A DNA stretch of 64,000 nt from Streptomyces wuyuanensis (GCF_900103455.1 NZ_FNHI01000011.1:124001-188000); one strand, 5' to 3'; positions 25,632 through 36,871 are shown, numbered from the stretch's first letter. The notes: generated by a model from the sequence alone, not told the origin. A program made the numbers and translations.

Positions 25632-27080
25632 GTGAGCGCCAACCGCCCGGCCGCCATCGTCGTCCTTGCAGCGGGTGAAGGCACCCGCATGAAGTCGAAG
25701 ACCCCCAAGGTCCTGCACGAGATCGCCGGACGCTCGCTCGTCGGGCACGTCGTGTCCGCCGCCCGTGAGCTCGAGCCCGAGCAGCTCGTCGTGGTCGTGG
25801 GACATGCGAGCGAGCAGGTCAAGGGTCATCTCGCCGCTCACTACGAAGGGACCCGCACCGCGTTCCAGGCGGAGCAGAACGGCACGGGTCATGCCGTGCG
25901 GATGGCTCTGGAGGAGCTGGGTCAGGCGCCGGACGGCACGGTCGTGGTCGTGTGCGGTGACACTCCTCTTCTTTCCGGCGAGACGCTGTCGGCGCTCGTG
26001 GGGACGCACGGCGCGGACGGCAATGCCGTGACGGTGCTGACGGCGGAGGTTCCGGACTCGACGGGGTACGGGCGGATCGTGCGGGACGCCGCCACGGGTG
26101 CGGTGACCGCGATCGTGGAGCACAAGGACGCTTCCGACGCCGAGCGGGCGATCAGGGAGATCAACTCGGGTGTCTTCGCGTTCGACGGCCGGCTGCTGGC
26201 GGACGCGCTCGGCAAGGTGCGCACGGACAACAGCCAGGGTGAGGAGTATCTGACGGACGTGCTCGGGATCCTGCGTGAGGCGGGGCACCGGGTGGGTGCG
26301 TCGGTGGCGGGTGACCACCGGGAGATCCTGGGGATCAACAACCGGGTGCAGCTGGCGGAGGCGCGCCGGCTGCTGAACCAGCGGTTGCTGGAGCGGGCGA
26401 TGACGGCCGGTGTGACGGTGGTGGATCCGGTGTCGGTGCTGGTGGACGTGACGGTGACGTTCGAGCGGGACGCGGTGGTCCATCCGGGTACGCAGTTGCT
26501 GGGTGCGACGCATGTGGCGGAGGACGCCGAGGTGGGTCCGAACACGCGGCTGCGGGACACGGTGGTGGGCCGGGGGGCTCGGGTGGACAACACGGTGGCC
26601 GACGGTGCGGTGATCGGCGAGTCGGCGTCGGTGGGTCCGTACGCGTATCTGCGTCCGGGGACGAGGCTTGGTGCGAAGGCCAAGGCGGGTACGTATGTGG
26701 AGATGAAGAACGCCTCGCTGGGTGAGGGTACGAAGGTGCCGCATCTGTCGTACGTGGGTGACGCGACGATCGGTGAGTACACGAACATCGGTGCGGCTTC
26801 GGTATTCGTGAACTACGACGGTGAGGCGAAGCACCACACGACGATCGGGTCTCATTGCCGGACGGGGTCGGACAACATGTTTGTCGCTCCTGTCACAGTC
26901 GGGGACGGTGCGTACACCGCGGCGGGCTCGGTGATCACGAAGGATGTGCCTCCGGGTTCGCTGGCCGTGGCCCGCGGCCAGCAGCGGAATATCGAGGGTT
27001 GGGTGGCGCGCAAGCGTCCGGGCAGTGCGGCGGCGCAGGCGGCTCAGGCCGCGGGTGAGGCCGCGGAGCGCGAAGGCTGA
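25632..27080 (+). CDS. glmU: bifunctional N-acetylglucosamine-1-phosphate uridyltransferase / glucosamine-1-phosphate acetyltransferase
   Basis: GlmU makes UDP-GlcNAc for peptidoglycan in two steps. The 482-residue product has the pyrophosphorylase signature LAAGEGTRMKSKTPKVLHEIAGR, VCGDTPLL and STGYGRIVRD in the first half. The second half is a left-handed beta-helix with hexapeptide repeats and the acetyltransferase segment YVEMKNASLGEGTKVPHLSYVGDA. The GTG at 25632 follows GAAGGG and gives the usual Streptomyces length; a GTG 33 bases earlier is possible. It is followed by prs, a common actinobacterial order. The C-terminal tail is Ala/Glu-rich. Confidence 0.97.
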   Translation: MSANRPAAIVVLAAGEGTRMKSKTPKVLHEIAGRSLVGHVVSAARELEPEQLVVVVGHASEQVKGHLAAHYEGTRTAFQAEQNGTGHAVRMALEELGQAPDGTVVVVCGDTPLLSGETLSALVGTHGADGNAVTVLTAEVPDSTGYGRIVRDAATGAVTAIVEHKDASDAERAIREINSGVFAFDGRLLADALGKVRTDNSQGEEYLTDVLGILREAGHRVGASVAGDHREILGINNRVQLAEARRLLNQRLLERAMTAGVTVVDPVSVLVDVTVTFERDAVVHPGTQLLGATHVAEDAEVGPNTRLRDTVVGRGARVDNTVADGAVIGESASVGPYAYLRPGTRLGAKAKAGTYVEMKNASLGEGTKVPHLSYVGDATIGEYTNIGAASVFVNYDGEAKHHTTIGSHCRTGSDNMFVAPVTVGDGAYTAAGSVITKDVPPGSLAVARGQQRNIEGWVARKRPGSAAAQAAQAAGEAAEREG

Positions 27081-27197
27081 CCGAAAACGGGTGCGTCAAT
27101 CTCGGCGTACCGTGATACGTGCACATGATTCGGCTGGCTCGCCGCACAAGGGACGGGCGGATCAGCAGCAGAGAAACACGTCTGAGGAGACAGTGCT

Positions 27198-28172
27198 GTG
27201 ACCGGGATCAAGACGACCGGCGAGAAGAAGCTCATGCTCTTCTCCGGCCGCGCCCACCCCGAGCTGGCCGAGGAGGTCGCCCATCAGTTGGGTGTCGGCA
27301 TTGTGCCGACGAAGGCCTTTGATTTCGCCAATGGTGAGATCTACGTCCGTTTCCAGGAGTCCGCGCGCGGCGCGGACTGCTTCCTGATGCAGAGCCACAC
27401 GGCTCCCATCAACAAGTGGATCATGGAGCAGTTGATCATGATCGATGCTCTGAAGCGGGCTTCCGCGCGGAGCATCACGGTGATCCTGCCGTTCTACGGT
27501 TATGCGCGTCAGGACAAGAAGCACCGTGGCCGTGAGCCGATCTCGGCGCGCCTGGTGGCGGATCTGATGAAGACGGCCGGTGCGGACCGGCTCCTCACGG
27601 TGGATCTGCACACGGATCAGATCCAGGGCTTCTTCGACGGTCCGGTGGACCATCTGTTCGCGCTGCCGCTGCTGGCGGACTATGTCGGTGCGAAGGTGGA
27701 CCGTTCGAAGCTGACGGTGGTGTCCCCGGACGCCGGCCGGGTGCGGGTGGCGGACCGCTGGTGCGACCGTCTGGACGCGCCGCTGGCGATCGTGCACAAG
27801 CGCCGTGACAAGGACGTGGCGAACCAGGTGACGGTCCACGAGGTCGTGGGCAATGTCGAGGGCCGGGTGTGTGTCCTGGTCGACGACATGATCGACACGG
27901 GCGGCACGATCTGCGCGGCGGCGGACGCGCTGTTCGCGCACGGTGCGGAGGACGTGATCGTGACGGCCACGCACGGTGTGCTGTCGGGTCCTGCCGCTGA
28001 CCGGCTGAAGAACTCGAAGGTGAGCGAGTTCGTGTTCACGAACACGCTGCCGGACCCGAACAATCTGGAGCTGGACAAGATCACGGTCCTGTCGATCGCC
28101 CCGACGATCGCGCGTGCGGTGCGTGAGGTCTTCGAGGACGGCTCGGTGACGAGCCTGTTCGAGGAGCAGTAG
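27198..28172 (+). CDS. prs: ribose-phosphate pyrophosphokinase
   Basis: Prs converts ribose 5-phosphate and ATP to PRPP for nucleotide, His and Trp synthesis. The 324-residue product has the ATP-binding loop and flexible loop region YARQDKKHRGREPISARLVADL, the segment TVDLHTDQIQGFFDGPVDHL, and the PRPP-binding loop VCVLVDDMIDTGGTI. The GTG start at 27198 follows GAGGAGAC. A gap of about 117 bases separates it from glmU, so it may have its own promoter. Confidence 0.98.
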   Translation: MTGIKTTGEKKLMLFSGRAHPELAEEVAHQLGVGIVPTKAFDFANGEIYVRFQESARGADCFLMQSHTAPINKWIMEQLIMIDALKRASARSITVILPFYGYARQDKKHRGREPISARLVADLMKTAGADRLLTVDLHTDQIQGFFDGPVDHLFALPLLADYVGAKVDRSKLTVVSPDAGRVRVADRWCDRLDAPLAIVHKRRDKDVANQVTVHEVVGNVEGRVCVLVDDMIDTGGTICAAADALFAHGAEDVIVTATHGVLSGPAADRLKNSKVSEFVFTNTLPDPNNLELDKITVLSIAPTIARAVREVFEDGSVTSLFEEQ

Positions 28173-28204
28173 TTCTGCACGGTCGATAGATCGATTTAGG
28201 CTGC

Positions 28205-28250
28205 GGCCTCCCTCCGGGTAGACTCATCGGGTTGCTCGGCGAGGGAGGCC
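28205..28250. other. inverted repeat in the prs-rplY gap
   Basis: Perfect 10-base arms (28205-28214 and 28241-28250) enclose a 26-base loop that contains TAGACT (28219-28224), a possible -10 element. It could be a weak prs terminator or part of the rplY promoter/leader. The role is not settled by sequence alone. Confidence 0.4.
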
Positions 28251-28355
28251 GTACGCGTTTCGGTGTACGGCGGTCCGTTATCGACGCGCTCTTCGTAGCA
28301 GGCCAGTCGTGGCCGGGTGACTGTTCATGTTCGTCACCGCATACGAGGAGTGCAC

Positions 28356-28961
28356 ATGTCCGAGGTGAAGATTTCCGCGGAGCTCCGCAGCGAGTTCGGC
28401 AAGGGCGCCGCCCGGCGCATCCGTCGCGACAACAAGGTTCCCGGCGTTCTGTACGGTCACGGCTCGGACCCGATCCACGTGACGCTGCCGGGTCACGACC
28501 TGCTGATGGCGCTGCGTACCCCGAACGTCCTGCTGGCGCTGGACATCGAGGGCAAGAAGGAGCTGGCGATCCCGAAGGCGGCGCAGCGCGACCCGCTGAA
28601 GGGCTTCCTGGAGCACGTCGACCTGCTGCTGGTGAAGCGCGGCGAGAAGGTCACGGTCGAGGTTCCGGTTCAGGCCGAGGGTGAGCTGGCCCCCGGTGGC
28701 AACCTGCTGGAGCACGTCCTGAACGCGCTGCCGGTCGAGGCCGAGGCCACCCACATCCCCGAGTCCTTCGCGGTGTCCGTCGAGGGCCTGGAGGCCGGTG
28801 CCTCCGTCCACGCCAAGGACATCGAGCTGCCGAAGGGCGTCACGCTGGCCGTGGACGAGGACGCGGTCGTGCTGCAGGTTCTGGCCGCGCAGGCCGAGGA
28901 GCCGGCGGCCGAGGCCGAGGAGGCCGAGGCCCCGGCGGCCGCCGAGGGCGCGGAGGCCTGA
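28356..28961 (+). CDS. rplY: 50S ribosomal protein L25/general stress protein Ctc
   Basis: L25 binds 5S rRNA. The 201-residue product is the long Ctc/TL5 form: an N-terminal L25 domain (ISAELRSEFGKGAARRIRRDNKVPGVLYGHG) and a C-terminal beta domain (VPVQAEGELAPGGNLLEHVLNALPVEA). It closes with an acidic Ala/Glu tail typical of actinobacteria. The ATG at 28356 is preceded by ACGAGGAG. A strong hairpin terminator follows, and pth comes next, as in many actinobacteria. Confidence 0.96.
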   Translation: MSEVKISAELRSEFGKGAARRIRRDNKVPGVLYGHGSDPIHVTLPGHDLLMALRTPNVLLALDIEGKKELAIPKAAQRDPLKGFLEHVDLLLVKRGEKVTVEVPVQAEGELAPGGNLLEHVLNALPVEAEATHIPESFAVSVEGLEAGASVHAKDIELPKGVTLAVDEDAVVLQVLAAQAEEPAAEAEEAEAPAAAEGAEA

Positions 28962-28977
28962 GCCGTACGCTCTGCTT

Positions 28978-29013
28978 GACGGGGTGGCGGGCCGCGCGGC
29001 CCGCCACCCCGTC
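28978..29013 (+). terminator. intrinsic terminator of rplY
   Basis: A perfect 16-base stem (28978-28993 and 28998-29013) with a 4-base loop GCGC is followed by GGCTGTTTT, a short T-run. This is one of the best canonical terminators in the window. Confidence 0.85.
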
Positions 29014-29052
29014 GGCTGTTTTCGGACTCTTTGCGGATTCGAGGAGACGTTC

Positions 29053-29652
29053 ATGACGACGGACGACGCCGGCGCGCCGTGGCTGGTGGTGGGGCTGGGC
29101 AATCCGGGGCCGGGGTATGCGGGGAACCGCCACAACGTGGGGTTCATGGTCGCGGATCTGCTGGCGGAGCGGATGGGCGGGAAGTTCAAGCGGGCGGCCA
29201 AGGCGCAGGCTCAGGTGGTGGAGGGCCGGATCGGTCCGGCGGGTCCGGGGAGCCGGCGGGTGATTCTGGCGAAGCCGATGTCGTACATGAACCTTTCGGG
29301 TGGCCCTGTGGTGGCGCTGCGGGACTTCTACAAGGTTCCGACGGCGCATGTGGTGGCGGTGCACGACGAGCTGGACATCGATTTCGGGGTGCTGCGGCTG
29401 AAGCTGGGCGGTGGTGACAACGGGCACAACGGTCTGAAGTCGATGACGAAGGCGATGGGTTCGGACTATCACCGGGTGCGGTTCGGTATCGGGCGTCCGC
29501 CGGGGCGGATGCAGGTCGCCGATTTCGTGCTGAAGGACTTCTCCGGTGCGGAGCGCAAGGAGTTGGACTATTTCGTGGACCGGGGTGCGGATTCGGTGGA
29601 GTGTCTGGTGACGGATGGGCTGGAGCGCGCGCAGAGTGCGTACAACTCCTGA
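29053..29652 (+). CDS. pth: peptidyl-tRNA hydrolase
   Basis: Pth frees tRNA from peptidyl-tRNA that falls off the ribosome. The 199-residue protein has GLGNPGPGYAGNRHNVGFMVAD with the catalytic His in RHNVGF, KPMSYMNLSGGPV, HDELDIDFGVLRLKLGGGDNGHNGLKSM and the conserved Asn/Asp residues in these. The ATG at 29053 follows GAGGAGACG. It sits after the rplY terminator, so it probably has its own promoter or gets read-through. Confidence 0.97.
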   Translation: MTTDDAGAPWLVVGLGNPGPGYAGNRHNVGFMVADLLAERMGGKFKRAAKAQAQVVEGRIGPAGPGSRRVILAKPMSYMNLSGGPVVALRDFYKVPTAHVVAVHDELDIDFGVLRLKLGGGDNGHNGLKSMTKAMGSDYHRVRFGIGRPPGRMQVADFVLKDFSGAERKELDYFVDRGADSVECLVTDGLERAQSAYNS

Positions 29653-29717
29653 CAAGCACCCCATAGCGCTGGCCAGAAGTTGACCGAGCGCGGTCGGGTG
29701 CCGAAGGATCGCGCCCC

Positions 29718-30188
29718 ATGAAGCGGAACTCCTCCGGCCGGATGCTCGACCACGGCCGCCGTGTGTCCATGGCCGCGGTGGCGCTGCTGCTGATCGTCGC
29801 CGGCTTCTGGTCGTCCTGGGGCACGGCCCAGCACGTGCTGCTCTCCAAGGGCCGCGAGCACGGGACGCTCACCGTCGCCGACTGCGGTGAGACGACGTGT
29901 ACGGGCCCGTACGACCCCGAGGGCCCGGGCGGTGCGCGTACGGGCATGGTCATCGAGCGGTCGGTGGCGGTGGCCGAGGGCGCGAAGCTCGATGTGGTGG
30001 TGAAGCCGGGCACGGACGAGGTCGTGCGGGCCGGCCGGCCCGGAGCGCTGCACGCCTGGCTGCCTCTCGGCGGTGCGCTGCTGCTCGCCGCCTGTGTGGT
30101 CGGCGGCGGACTGCGGATGACGCGGACGGCGTGGGGGACGGCCGCCGCGGGCGGGGCGCTGCTCGTGGGCGCGTTCTTCGCGCTCTGA
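29718..30188 (+). CDS. small two-helix membrane protein of unknown function
   Basis: The 156-residue product has one transmembrane helix near the N-terminus (MAAVALLLIVAGFWSSWG), an exterior loop with a conserved-looking Cys pair (DCGETTCTGPYDP), and one to two helices at the C-terminus (LPLGGALLLAACVVGGGL; AAAGGALLVGAFFAL). I do not recognise a named family. The layout looks like the many small Streptomyces membrane proteins with an extracytoplasmic beta-type loop. A strong hairpin follows the stop. Confidence 0.7.
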   Translation: MKRNSSGRMLDHGRRVSMAAVALLLIVAGFWSSWGTAQHVLLSKGREHGTLTVADCGETTCTGPYDPEGPGGARTGMVIERSVAVAEGAKLDVVVKPGTDEVVRAGRPGALHAWLPLGGALLLAACVVGGGLRMTRTAWGTAAAGGALLVGAFFAL

Positions 30189-30215
30189 GGGGCGGTTCCT
30201 CCGCAGCGGCACACG

Positions 30216-30250
30216 GGCCGGGGCCCGGGAAGGTCTCCCGGGCCCCGGCC
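30216..30250. terminator. bidirectional hairpin terminator before ppc end
   Basis: A perfect 15-base stem (30216-30230 and 30236-30250) with loop AGGTC lies between the convergent small membrane protein gene and ppc. Confidence 0.75.
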
Positions 30251-30268
30251 GATGTGGTGGAGCGGGCG

Positions 30269-32998
<2,730 letters not shown>

Positions 32999-33160
32999 AG
33001 GTGCGGCTCCTTGCAGTGTTTGAGCACGTCTGGAGGTTTTCCGGAGGCTTTGCGGACCGCGCTGTCCGACGTCTCCAAGGATAGGTGTCCGTTCACGCGC
33101 CGTTGTCCACCGCCCTCTTGCCGCGAGGCTTCGCGCTGCCATACTTACGACCCCGTAGGT

Positions 33161-33172
33161 TACGGATCCGTA
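33161..33172. promoter_or_regulatory. 12-base palindrome TACGGATCCGTA upstream of the desaturase gene
   Basis: The perfect palindrome lies 42 bases before the desaturase ATG and overlaps, by its first base, a TAGGTT that could be a -10 hexamer (33156-33161). A second CCGTAGG half-site stands at 33154-33160. The TetR gene encoded just downstream is the natural candidate to bind here; this is inference. Confidence 0.5.
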
Positions 33173-33214
33173 GCCGGACGGTTCAGCCGCACCCTCACCC
33201 CCCAGGGGACCCCC

Positions 33215-34195
33215 ATGACCACAAGTCCCGATGTGATCGACGACGCCCGGAATTCGTCCGCACCCGATCCCCGGTCCGCCACGCTGGGCGGCGACAGCAA
33301 GCGTTCGATCGAGCAGATCGCGCTGCTGCTGTTCATCACGGTGCCCTTCCTCGCGCTCCTGGCGGCGATCCCGCTGGCGTGGGGCTGGGGCGTGAGCTGG
33401 CTCGACCTCGGTCTGCTGGTGGCGATGTACTACATCGGCTGCCACGGCATCACGATCGGCTTCCACCGCTACTTCACGCACGGCTCCTTCAAGGCCAAGC
33501 GGCCGCTGCGGATCGCGCTCGCGGTCATGGGGTCGCTGGCCGTGGAGGGTCCTCTGGTGCGCTGGGTGGCCGACCACCGCAAGCACCACAAGTTCTCCGA
33601 TGCCGAGGGCGACCCGCATTCGCCGTGGCGTTTCGGCGAGACGCTCCCGGCGCTGATGAAGGGCCTGTGGTGGGCCCACATCGGCTGGATGTTCGACGAG
33701 GAGCAGACCCCGCAGCAGAAGTACGCACCGGACCTGATCAAGGATCCGGCGATCCGGGCGATCTCCCGCCAGTTCGTGTTCTGGACGATCGTGTCGCTGG
33801 CGATTCCGCCGCTGGTCGGCGGTCTGGTGACGATGTCGTGGTGGGGCGCGTTCACCGCGTTCTTCTGGGGCTCGCTGGTCCGGGTCGCGCTGCTGCACCA
33901 CGTGACGTGGTCGATCAACTCGATCTGCCACGCGGTCGGCAAGCGCCCGTTCAAGTCGCGCGACCGCTCGGGCAACGTGTGGTGGCTCGCGGTGCTGTCC
34001 TGCGGTGAGTCGTGGCACAACCTGCACCACGCCGATCCGACGAGCGCCCGGCACGGCGTCGAGCGCGGCCAGATCGACTCCAGCGCGCGGCTGATCCGCT
34101 GGTTCGAGAAGGCGGGCTGGGCGTACGACGTGCGCTGGCCGAGTGCGGACCGGATTGCCGCCCGGCGCCGGGAGGAAGCCGCGGAGGCGGCATGA
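33215..34195 (+). CDS. membrane fatty acid (acyl-CoA) desaturase
   Basis: The 326-residue product has all three histidine boxes of di-iron fatty acid desaturases: HRYFTH, HRKHH (in VADHRKHHKFSDAEGDPHSP) and HNLHH (in WHNLHHADPTSARHG). Four hydrophobic helices lie around them. These enzymes introduce a delta-9 type double bond into acyl chains in the membrane. The ATG at 33215 follows AGGGGAC. Its stop overlaps the TetR start as ATGA, so the two are co-translated. Confidence 0.93.
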   Translation: MTTSPDVIDDARNSSAPDPRSATLGGDSKRSIEQIALLLFITVPFLALLAAIPLAWGWGVSWLDLGLLVAMYYIGCHGITIGFHRYFTHGSFKAKRPLRIALAVMGSLAVEGPLVRWVADHRKHHKFSDAEGDPHSPWRFGETLPALMKGLWWAHIGWMFDEEQTPQQKYAPDLIKDPAIRAISRQFVFWTIVSLAIPPLVGGLVTMSWWGAFTAFFWGSLVRVALLHHVTWSINSICHAVGKRPFKSRDRSGNVWWLAVLSCGESWHNLHHADPTSARHGVERGQIDSSARLIRWFEKAGWAYDVRWPSADRIAARRREEAAEAA

Positions 34196-34869
34196 TTGAG
34201 GGCGTGGCGATCGACGGCAGCAGTACCAGCAGCAGTGACAAGCCCCGGCGCGGGCGCAGGGTCCGGATGACCGGGGCGGAGCGCCGCCAGCAGCTGCTCG
34301 ACATCGGTCGCACGCTTTTCGCGGCGAAGGGCTTCGAGGGTACGTCGGTGGAGGAGATCGCGGCGAAGGCCGGGGTGTCCAAGCCGGTGGTGTACGAGCA
34401 CTTCGGCGGCAAGGAGGGCCTGTACGCGGTCGTCGTGGACCGGGAGATGCGCCAGCTCCTGGACATGGTCACGGGGGCGCTGACCGCGGGGCATCCGAGG
34501 GAGCTGCTGGAGCAGGCGGCGTTCGCGCTGCTGGACTACATCGAGTCGTACACGGACGGTTTCCGCATCCTGGTCCGTGATTCGCCGGTCGCGCAGTCCA
34601 CGGGCACGTTCGCGTCGCTGATCAGCGACATCGCGACGCAGGTCGAGGACATCCTGGGGCTGGAGTTCAAGGCCCGCGGTTTCGACCCGAAACTGGCGCC
34701 GCTGTACGCGCAGGCGCTGGTGGGGATGGTGGCGCTGACCGGTCAGTGGTGGCTGGACGTCCGCAAGCCGAAGAAGGCGGAGGTCGCGGCGCATCTGGTG
34801 AATCTGGCCTGGCACGGGCTGGACGGGCTGGAGCAGAAGCCGCGGCTGATAGGGCACCGCAAGAGCTGA
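34192..34869 (+). CDS. TetR family transcriptional regulator
   Basis: The 225-residue protein has a TetR N-terminal HTH: RRQQLLDIGRTLFAAKGFEGTSVEEIAAKAGVSKPVVYEHFGGKEGLYAVVVDREM. The C-terminal ligand domain is helical, with a segment FRILVRDSPVAQSTGTFASLISDIA. Coupling with a desaturase gene suggests it controls unsaturated lipid synthesis in response to acyl-CoA or fatty acid; this is an inference. ATG at 34192 gives the ATGA overlap; a GTG at 34204 is an alternative start. A candidate operator lies upstream of the desaturase. Confidence 0.9.
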   Translation: MIEGVAIDGSSTSSSDKPRRGRRVRMTGAERRQQLLDIGRTLFAAKGFEGTSVEEIAAKAGVSKPVVYEHFGGKEGLYAVVVDREMRQLLDMVTGALTAGHPRELLEQAAFALLDYIESYTDGFRILVRDSPVAQSTGTFASLISDIATQVEDILGLEFKARGFDPKLAPLYAQALVGMVALTGQWWLDVRKPKKAEVAAHLVNLAWHGLDGLEQKPRLIGHRKS

Positions 34870-34968
34870 GCGGGTGCCGCGTCCGGCCGGCGGCAGGCCG
34901 GCGGGCACACGCGGAACGGCGCACACGGCACACGGCCCGGGTGCCGCAGGGGGCACGAGCACGTACCG

Positions 34969-35022
34969 CGTCCGGCCGGCGTCCGGTCGCCCGCTCGTCG
35001 CGGGAGGGACGCCGGCCGGACG
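34969..35022. terminator. bidirectional hairpin terminator
   Basis: Arms of 16 bases match perfectly (34969-34984 and 35007-35022) around a 22-base loop. It lies between the convergent TetR and VOC genes. A partial copy of the left arm occurs near 34880. Confidence 0.7.
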
Positions 35023-35032
35023 GCCGGGCCGG

Positions 35033-35395
35033 TCATCCCGCCGGTTCCAGGAACTCCAGCCGGTTGCCCACCGGATCTCTCGAGAAGAAGCGGCGGTGCC
35101 CGGGCAGGTCCTCGTCCCAGACGACCTCGGCGCCGTGGGCCCGCAGGCGCTCGGCGAACGCCTCGATGCCGGTCACCCGCAGCCCGGGGTGCGCCTTGCG
35201 CGCGGGCCGGAATCCGGGGTCGACGCCGAGGTGCAGCTGAACATCGCCGGCCCGGAACCAGCAGCCGCCGCGGACGGCGAGCGACGGCGGCTTGGCGATC
35301 TCGGTCATCCCCAGGGCACCCGCGTAGTACGCCCGCAGCGCCTCTTCGGAACCGGCGGGCACGGCGAGCTGCACGTGATCGAGAGCGGTCAGCAT
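35033..35395 (-). CDS. VOC (glyoxalase/dioxygenase fold) family protein
   Basis: This 120-residue protein has the paired beta-alpha-beta-beta-beta VOC fold: ALDHVQLAVPAGSEEALRAYYAGALGMTEI in the first half and VTGIEAFAERLRAHGAEVVWDEDLPGHRRFFSRDPVGNRLEFLE in the second. Potential metal ligands are the His in LDHVQL, the His in VQLHLG, and the Glu in RLEFLE. Members include glyoxalase, antibiotic-binding and dioxygenase proteins, so the reaction is not assigned. It lies 25 bases downstream of the methyltransferase gene on the same strand and is probably co-transcribed. Confidence 0.88.
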   Translation of the reverse strand: MLTALDHVQLAVPAGSEEALRAYYAGALGMTEIAKPPSLAVRGGCWFRAGDVQLHLGVDPGFRPARKAHPGLRVTGIEAFAERLRAHGAEVVWDEDLPGHRRFFSRDPVGNRLEFLEPAG

Positions 35396-35420
35396 GCGGA
35401 TTCGTCCTCTCCCGCCGGCC

Positions 35421-36242
35421 CTACAGCGGCTTGCGGGCCACGGCGAAGATGCGGCGGAACGGGAAGACCGTTCCGTGCGGTCCGGGTGGATAGGCCTTGC
35501 GGAGAAGATCGCGGTACTGCGAGAGGAACTCGTCGGCGGCCTCCTCGTCCCCTTCGAGCGTGGTGAGGACCGGGCGCAGCGCGGTGCCTTTGACCCAGTC
35601 CAGGACGGGGTCCTCGCCGGTGAGCAGCTGGAGGTAGGTCGTCTCCCAGGTGTCCGCGGCGCAGCCGAGGTCGGCGAGCCGGAGCAGGTAGTCGGCCGGG
35701 TCCAGTACGTGGACGAAGCGGCGGCCCTGGTCGGCGAGGCGGTCGCGCCACTGCGGGGTGTCGCAGAGTTCGCCGAGCAGCGCGTGGCTGGGCGAGGTGA
35801 AGTTGCCGGGCACCTGGAAGGCGAGGGTGCCGCCGGGTGTGAGGCCGTCGATCCAGGTGGCGAAGGATTCGGGGTGGTTCGGCACCCACTGGAGCGCGGC
35901 GTTGGAGACGATGAGGTCGTAGGGCTCGTCGGGGGTCCAGTGCGCGGCGTCGGCGGGGCGGAAGTCGATCCAGCCCCCGCCGGCGGTGGTGCCCGCGTAC
36001 TCCTTCTCGGCGCGGGCGAGCATCTCGGGTGAGAGGTCGAATCCGGTGATCCGTGCGTCCGGCCAGCGGTCGGCGAGGAGCACGGTGACGTTGCCGGGGC
36101 CGCAGCCGAGGTCGGCGATGCGGGGCGGGCGGCTTCCGTGGGGCAGTTCGGGTATGCGGCCGAGAAGATCAAGGAATGGGCGGGTTCGGTGGCCCGAGTG
36201 ACGGAGGTACTGCTGTGGATCCCAGGTTGGAACGGAATGCAT
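35421..36242 (-). CDS. tam: trans-aconitate 2-methyltransferase
   Basis: Tam methylates trans-aconitate, a toxic by-product of aconitase, with S-adenosylmethionine. The 273-residue product has class I methyltransferase motifs: IADLGCGPGNVTVLLADRWP (motif I), DLSPEMLARA, and YDLIVSNAALQWVPNH. The family trait WDPQQYLRHSGHRTRPFLDLL at the N-terminus fits Tam closely. The ATG at 36242 opens the protein. It is divergent from a MarR gene across about 130 bases that hold a strong palindrome. Confidence 0.9.
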   Translation of the reverse strand: MHSVPTWDPQQYLRHSGHRTRPFLDLLGRIPELPHGSRPPRIADLGCGPGNVTVLLADRWPDARITGFDLSPEMLARAEKEYAGTTAGGGWIDFRPADAAHWTPDEPYDLIVSNAALQWVPNHPESFATWIDGLTPGGTLAFQVPGNFTSPSHALLGELCDTPQWRDRLADQGRRFVHVLDPADYLLRLADLGCAADTWETTYLQLLTGEDPVLDWVKGTALRPVLTTLEGDEEAADEFLSQYRDLLRKAYPPGPHGTVFPFRRIFAVARKPL

Positions 36243-36324
36243 GTTCGATCCCCCTTGCTGGAACGTTCGCCGGAACCGGAACAGGGCTCCGGCCCGACCA
36301 TGCCCAATAGTCCATCCAAATATA

Positions 36325-36338
36325 TCTTGACGTCAAGA
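36325..36338. promoter_or_regulatory. 14-base perfect palindrome TCTTGACGTCAAGA, candidate MarR operator
   Basis: The palindrome lies 36 bases before the marR-type start and about 83 bases before the tam start. MarR proteins often bind TTGANNTCAA-like sites, so autoregulation and control of tam are likely but inferred. Confidence 0.65.
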
Positions 36339-36373
36339 GACTTCACGTCGACAGACCCTCTACACTGATCGTC

Positions 36374-36871
36374 ATGGAGGACGAGGTCGACCGACTGGTC
36401 GCTGCCTGGCGCCGCGAGCGCCCCGACCTCGACGTGGAGCCGCTCGAGGTGCTCAGCCGCGTCTCCAGACTCGCGCGCCATCTCGACCGCGCGCGCAGGA
36501 TCGCCTTCGCCGAGCACAATCTGGAGCCCTGGGAGTTCGACGTCCTGACGTCGCTGCGGCGCGCGGGCGCGCCCTATCAGCTCTCCCCCGGCCAGCTGCT
36601 CACCCAGACCCTGGTCACCTCGGGCACGATGACCAACCGCATCGACCGGCTCGCCAAGAAGGGCCTGGTCGAGCGGCTCCCCGACCCAAGCGACCGCCGC
36701 GGCGTGCTGGTGCGGCTCACCGCCGAGGGGCGGGACCGCGCCGACCAGGCACTCGCCGGACTGCTCGCCCAGGAACGCGCGATCCTGGCCGAGCTGTCCC
36801 GTACGCAGCGCGGCGAACTCGCCGGGCTGCTACGCCAGTTGACCGCCCCGTTCGACAACATCCCCGGCTGA
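36374..36871 (+). CDS. MarR family transcriptional regulator
   Basis: The 165-residue product has the winged-helix core of MarR proteins: LEPWEFDVLTSLRRAGAPYQLSPGQLLTQTLVTSGTMTNRIDRLAKKGLVERLPDPSDRRGVLVRLTAEG, with the DxR wing motif DPSDRRG. No ribosome site precedes the ATG. A TACACT -10-like hexamer at 36361-36366 would place the RNA start at or next to the ATG, so the mRNA is probably leaderless. Its 3' end overlaps the convergent LuxR-type gene by 42 bases. Confidence 0.9.
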   Translation: MEDEVDRLVAAWRRERPDLDVEPLEVLSRVSRLARHLDRARRIAFAEHNLEPWEFDVLTSLRRAGAPYQLSPGQLLTQTLVTSGTMTNRIDRLAKKGLVERLPDPSDRRGVLVRLTAEGRDRADQALAGLLAQERAILAELSRTQRGELAGLLRQLTAPFDNIPG

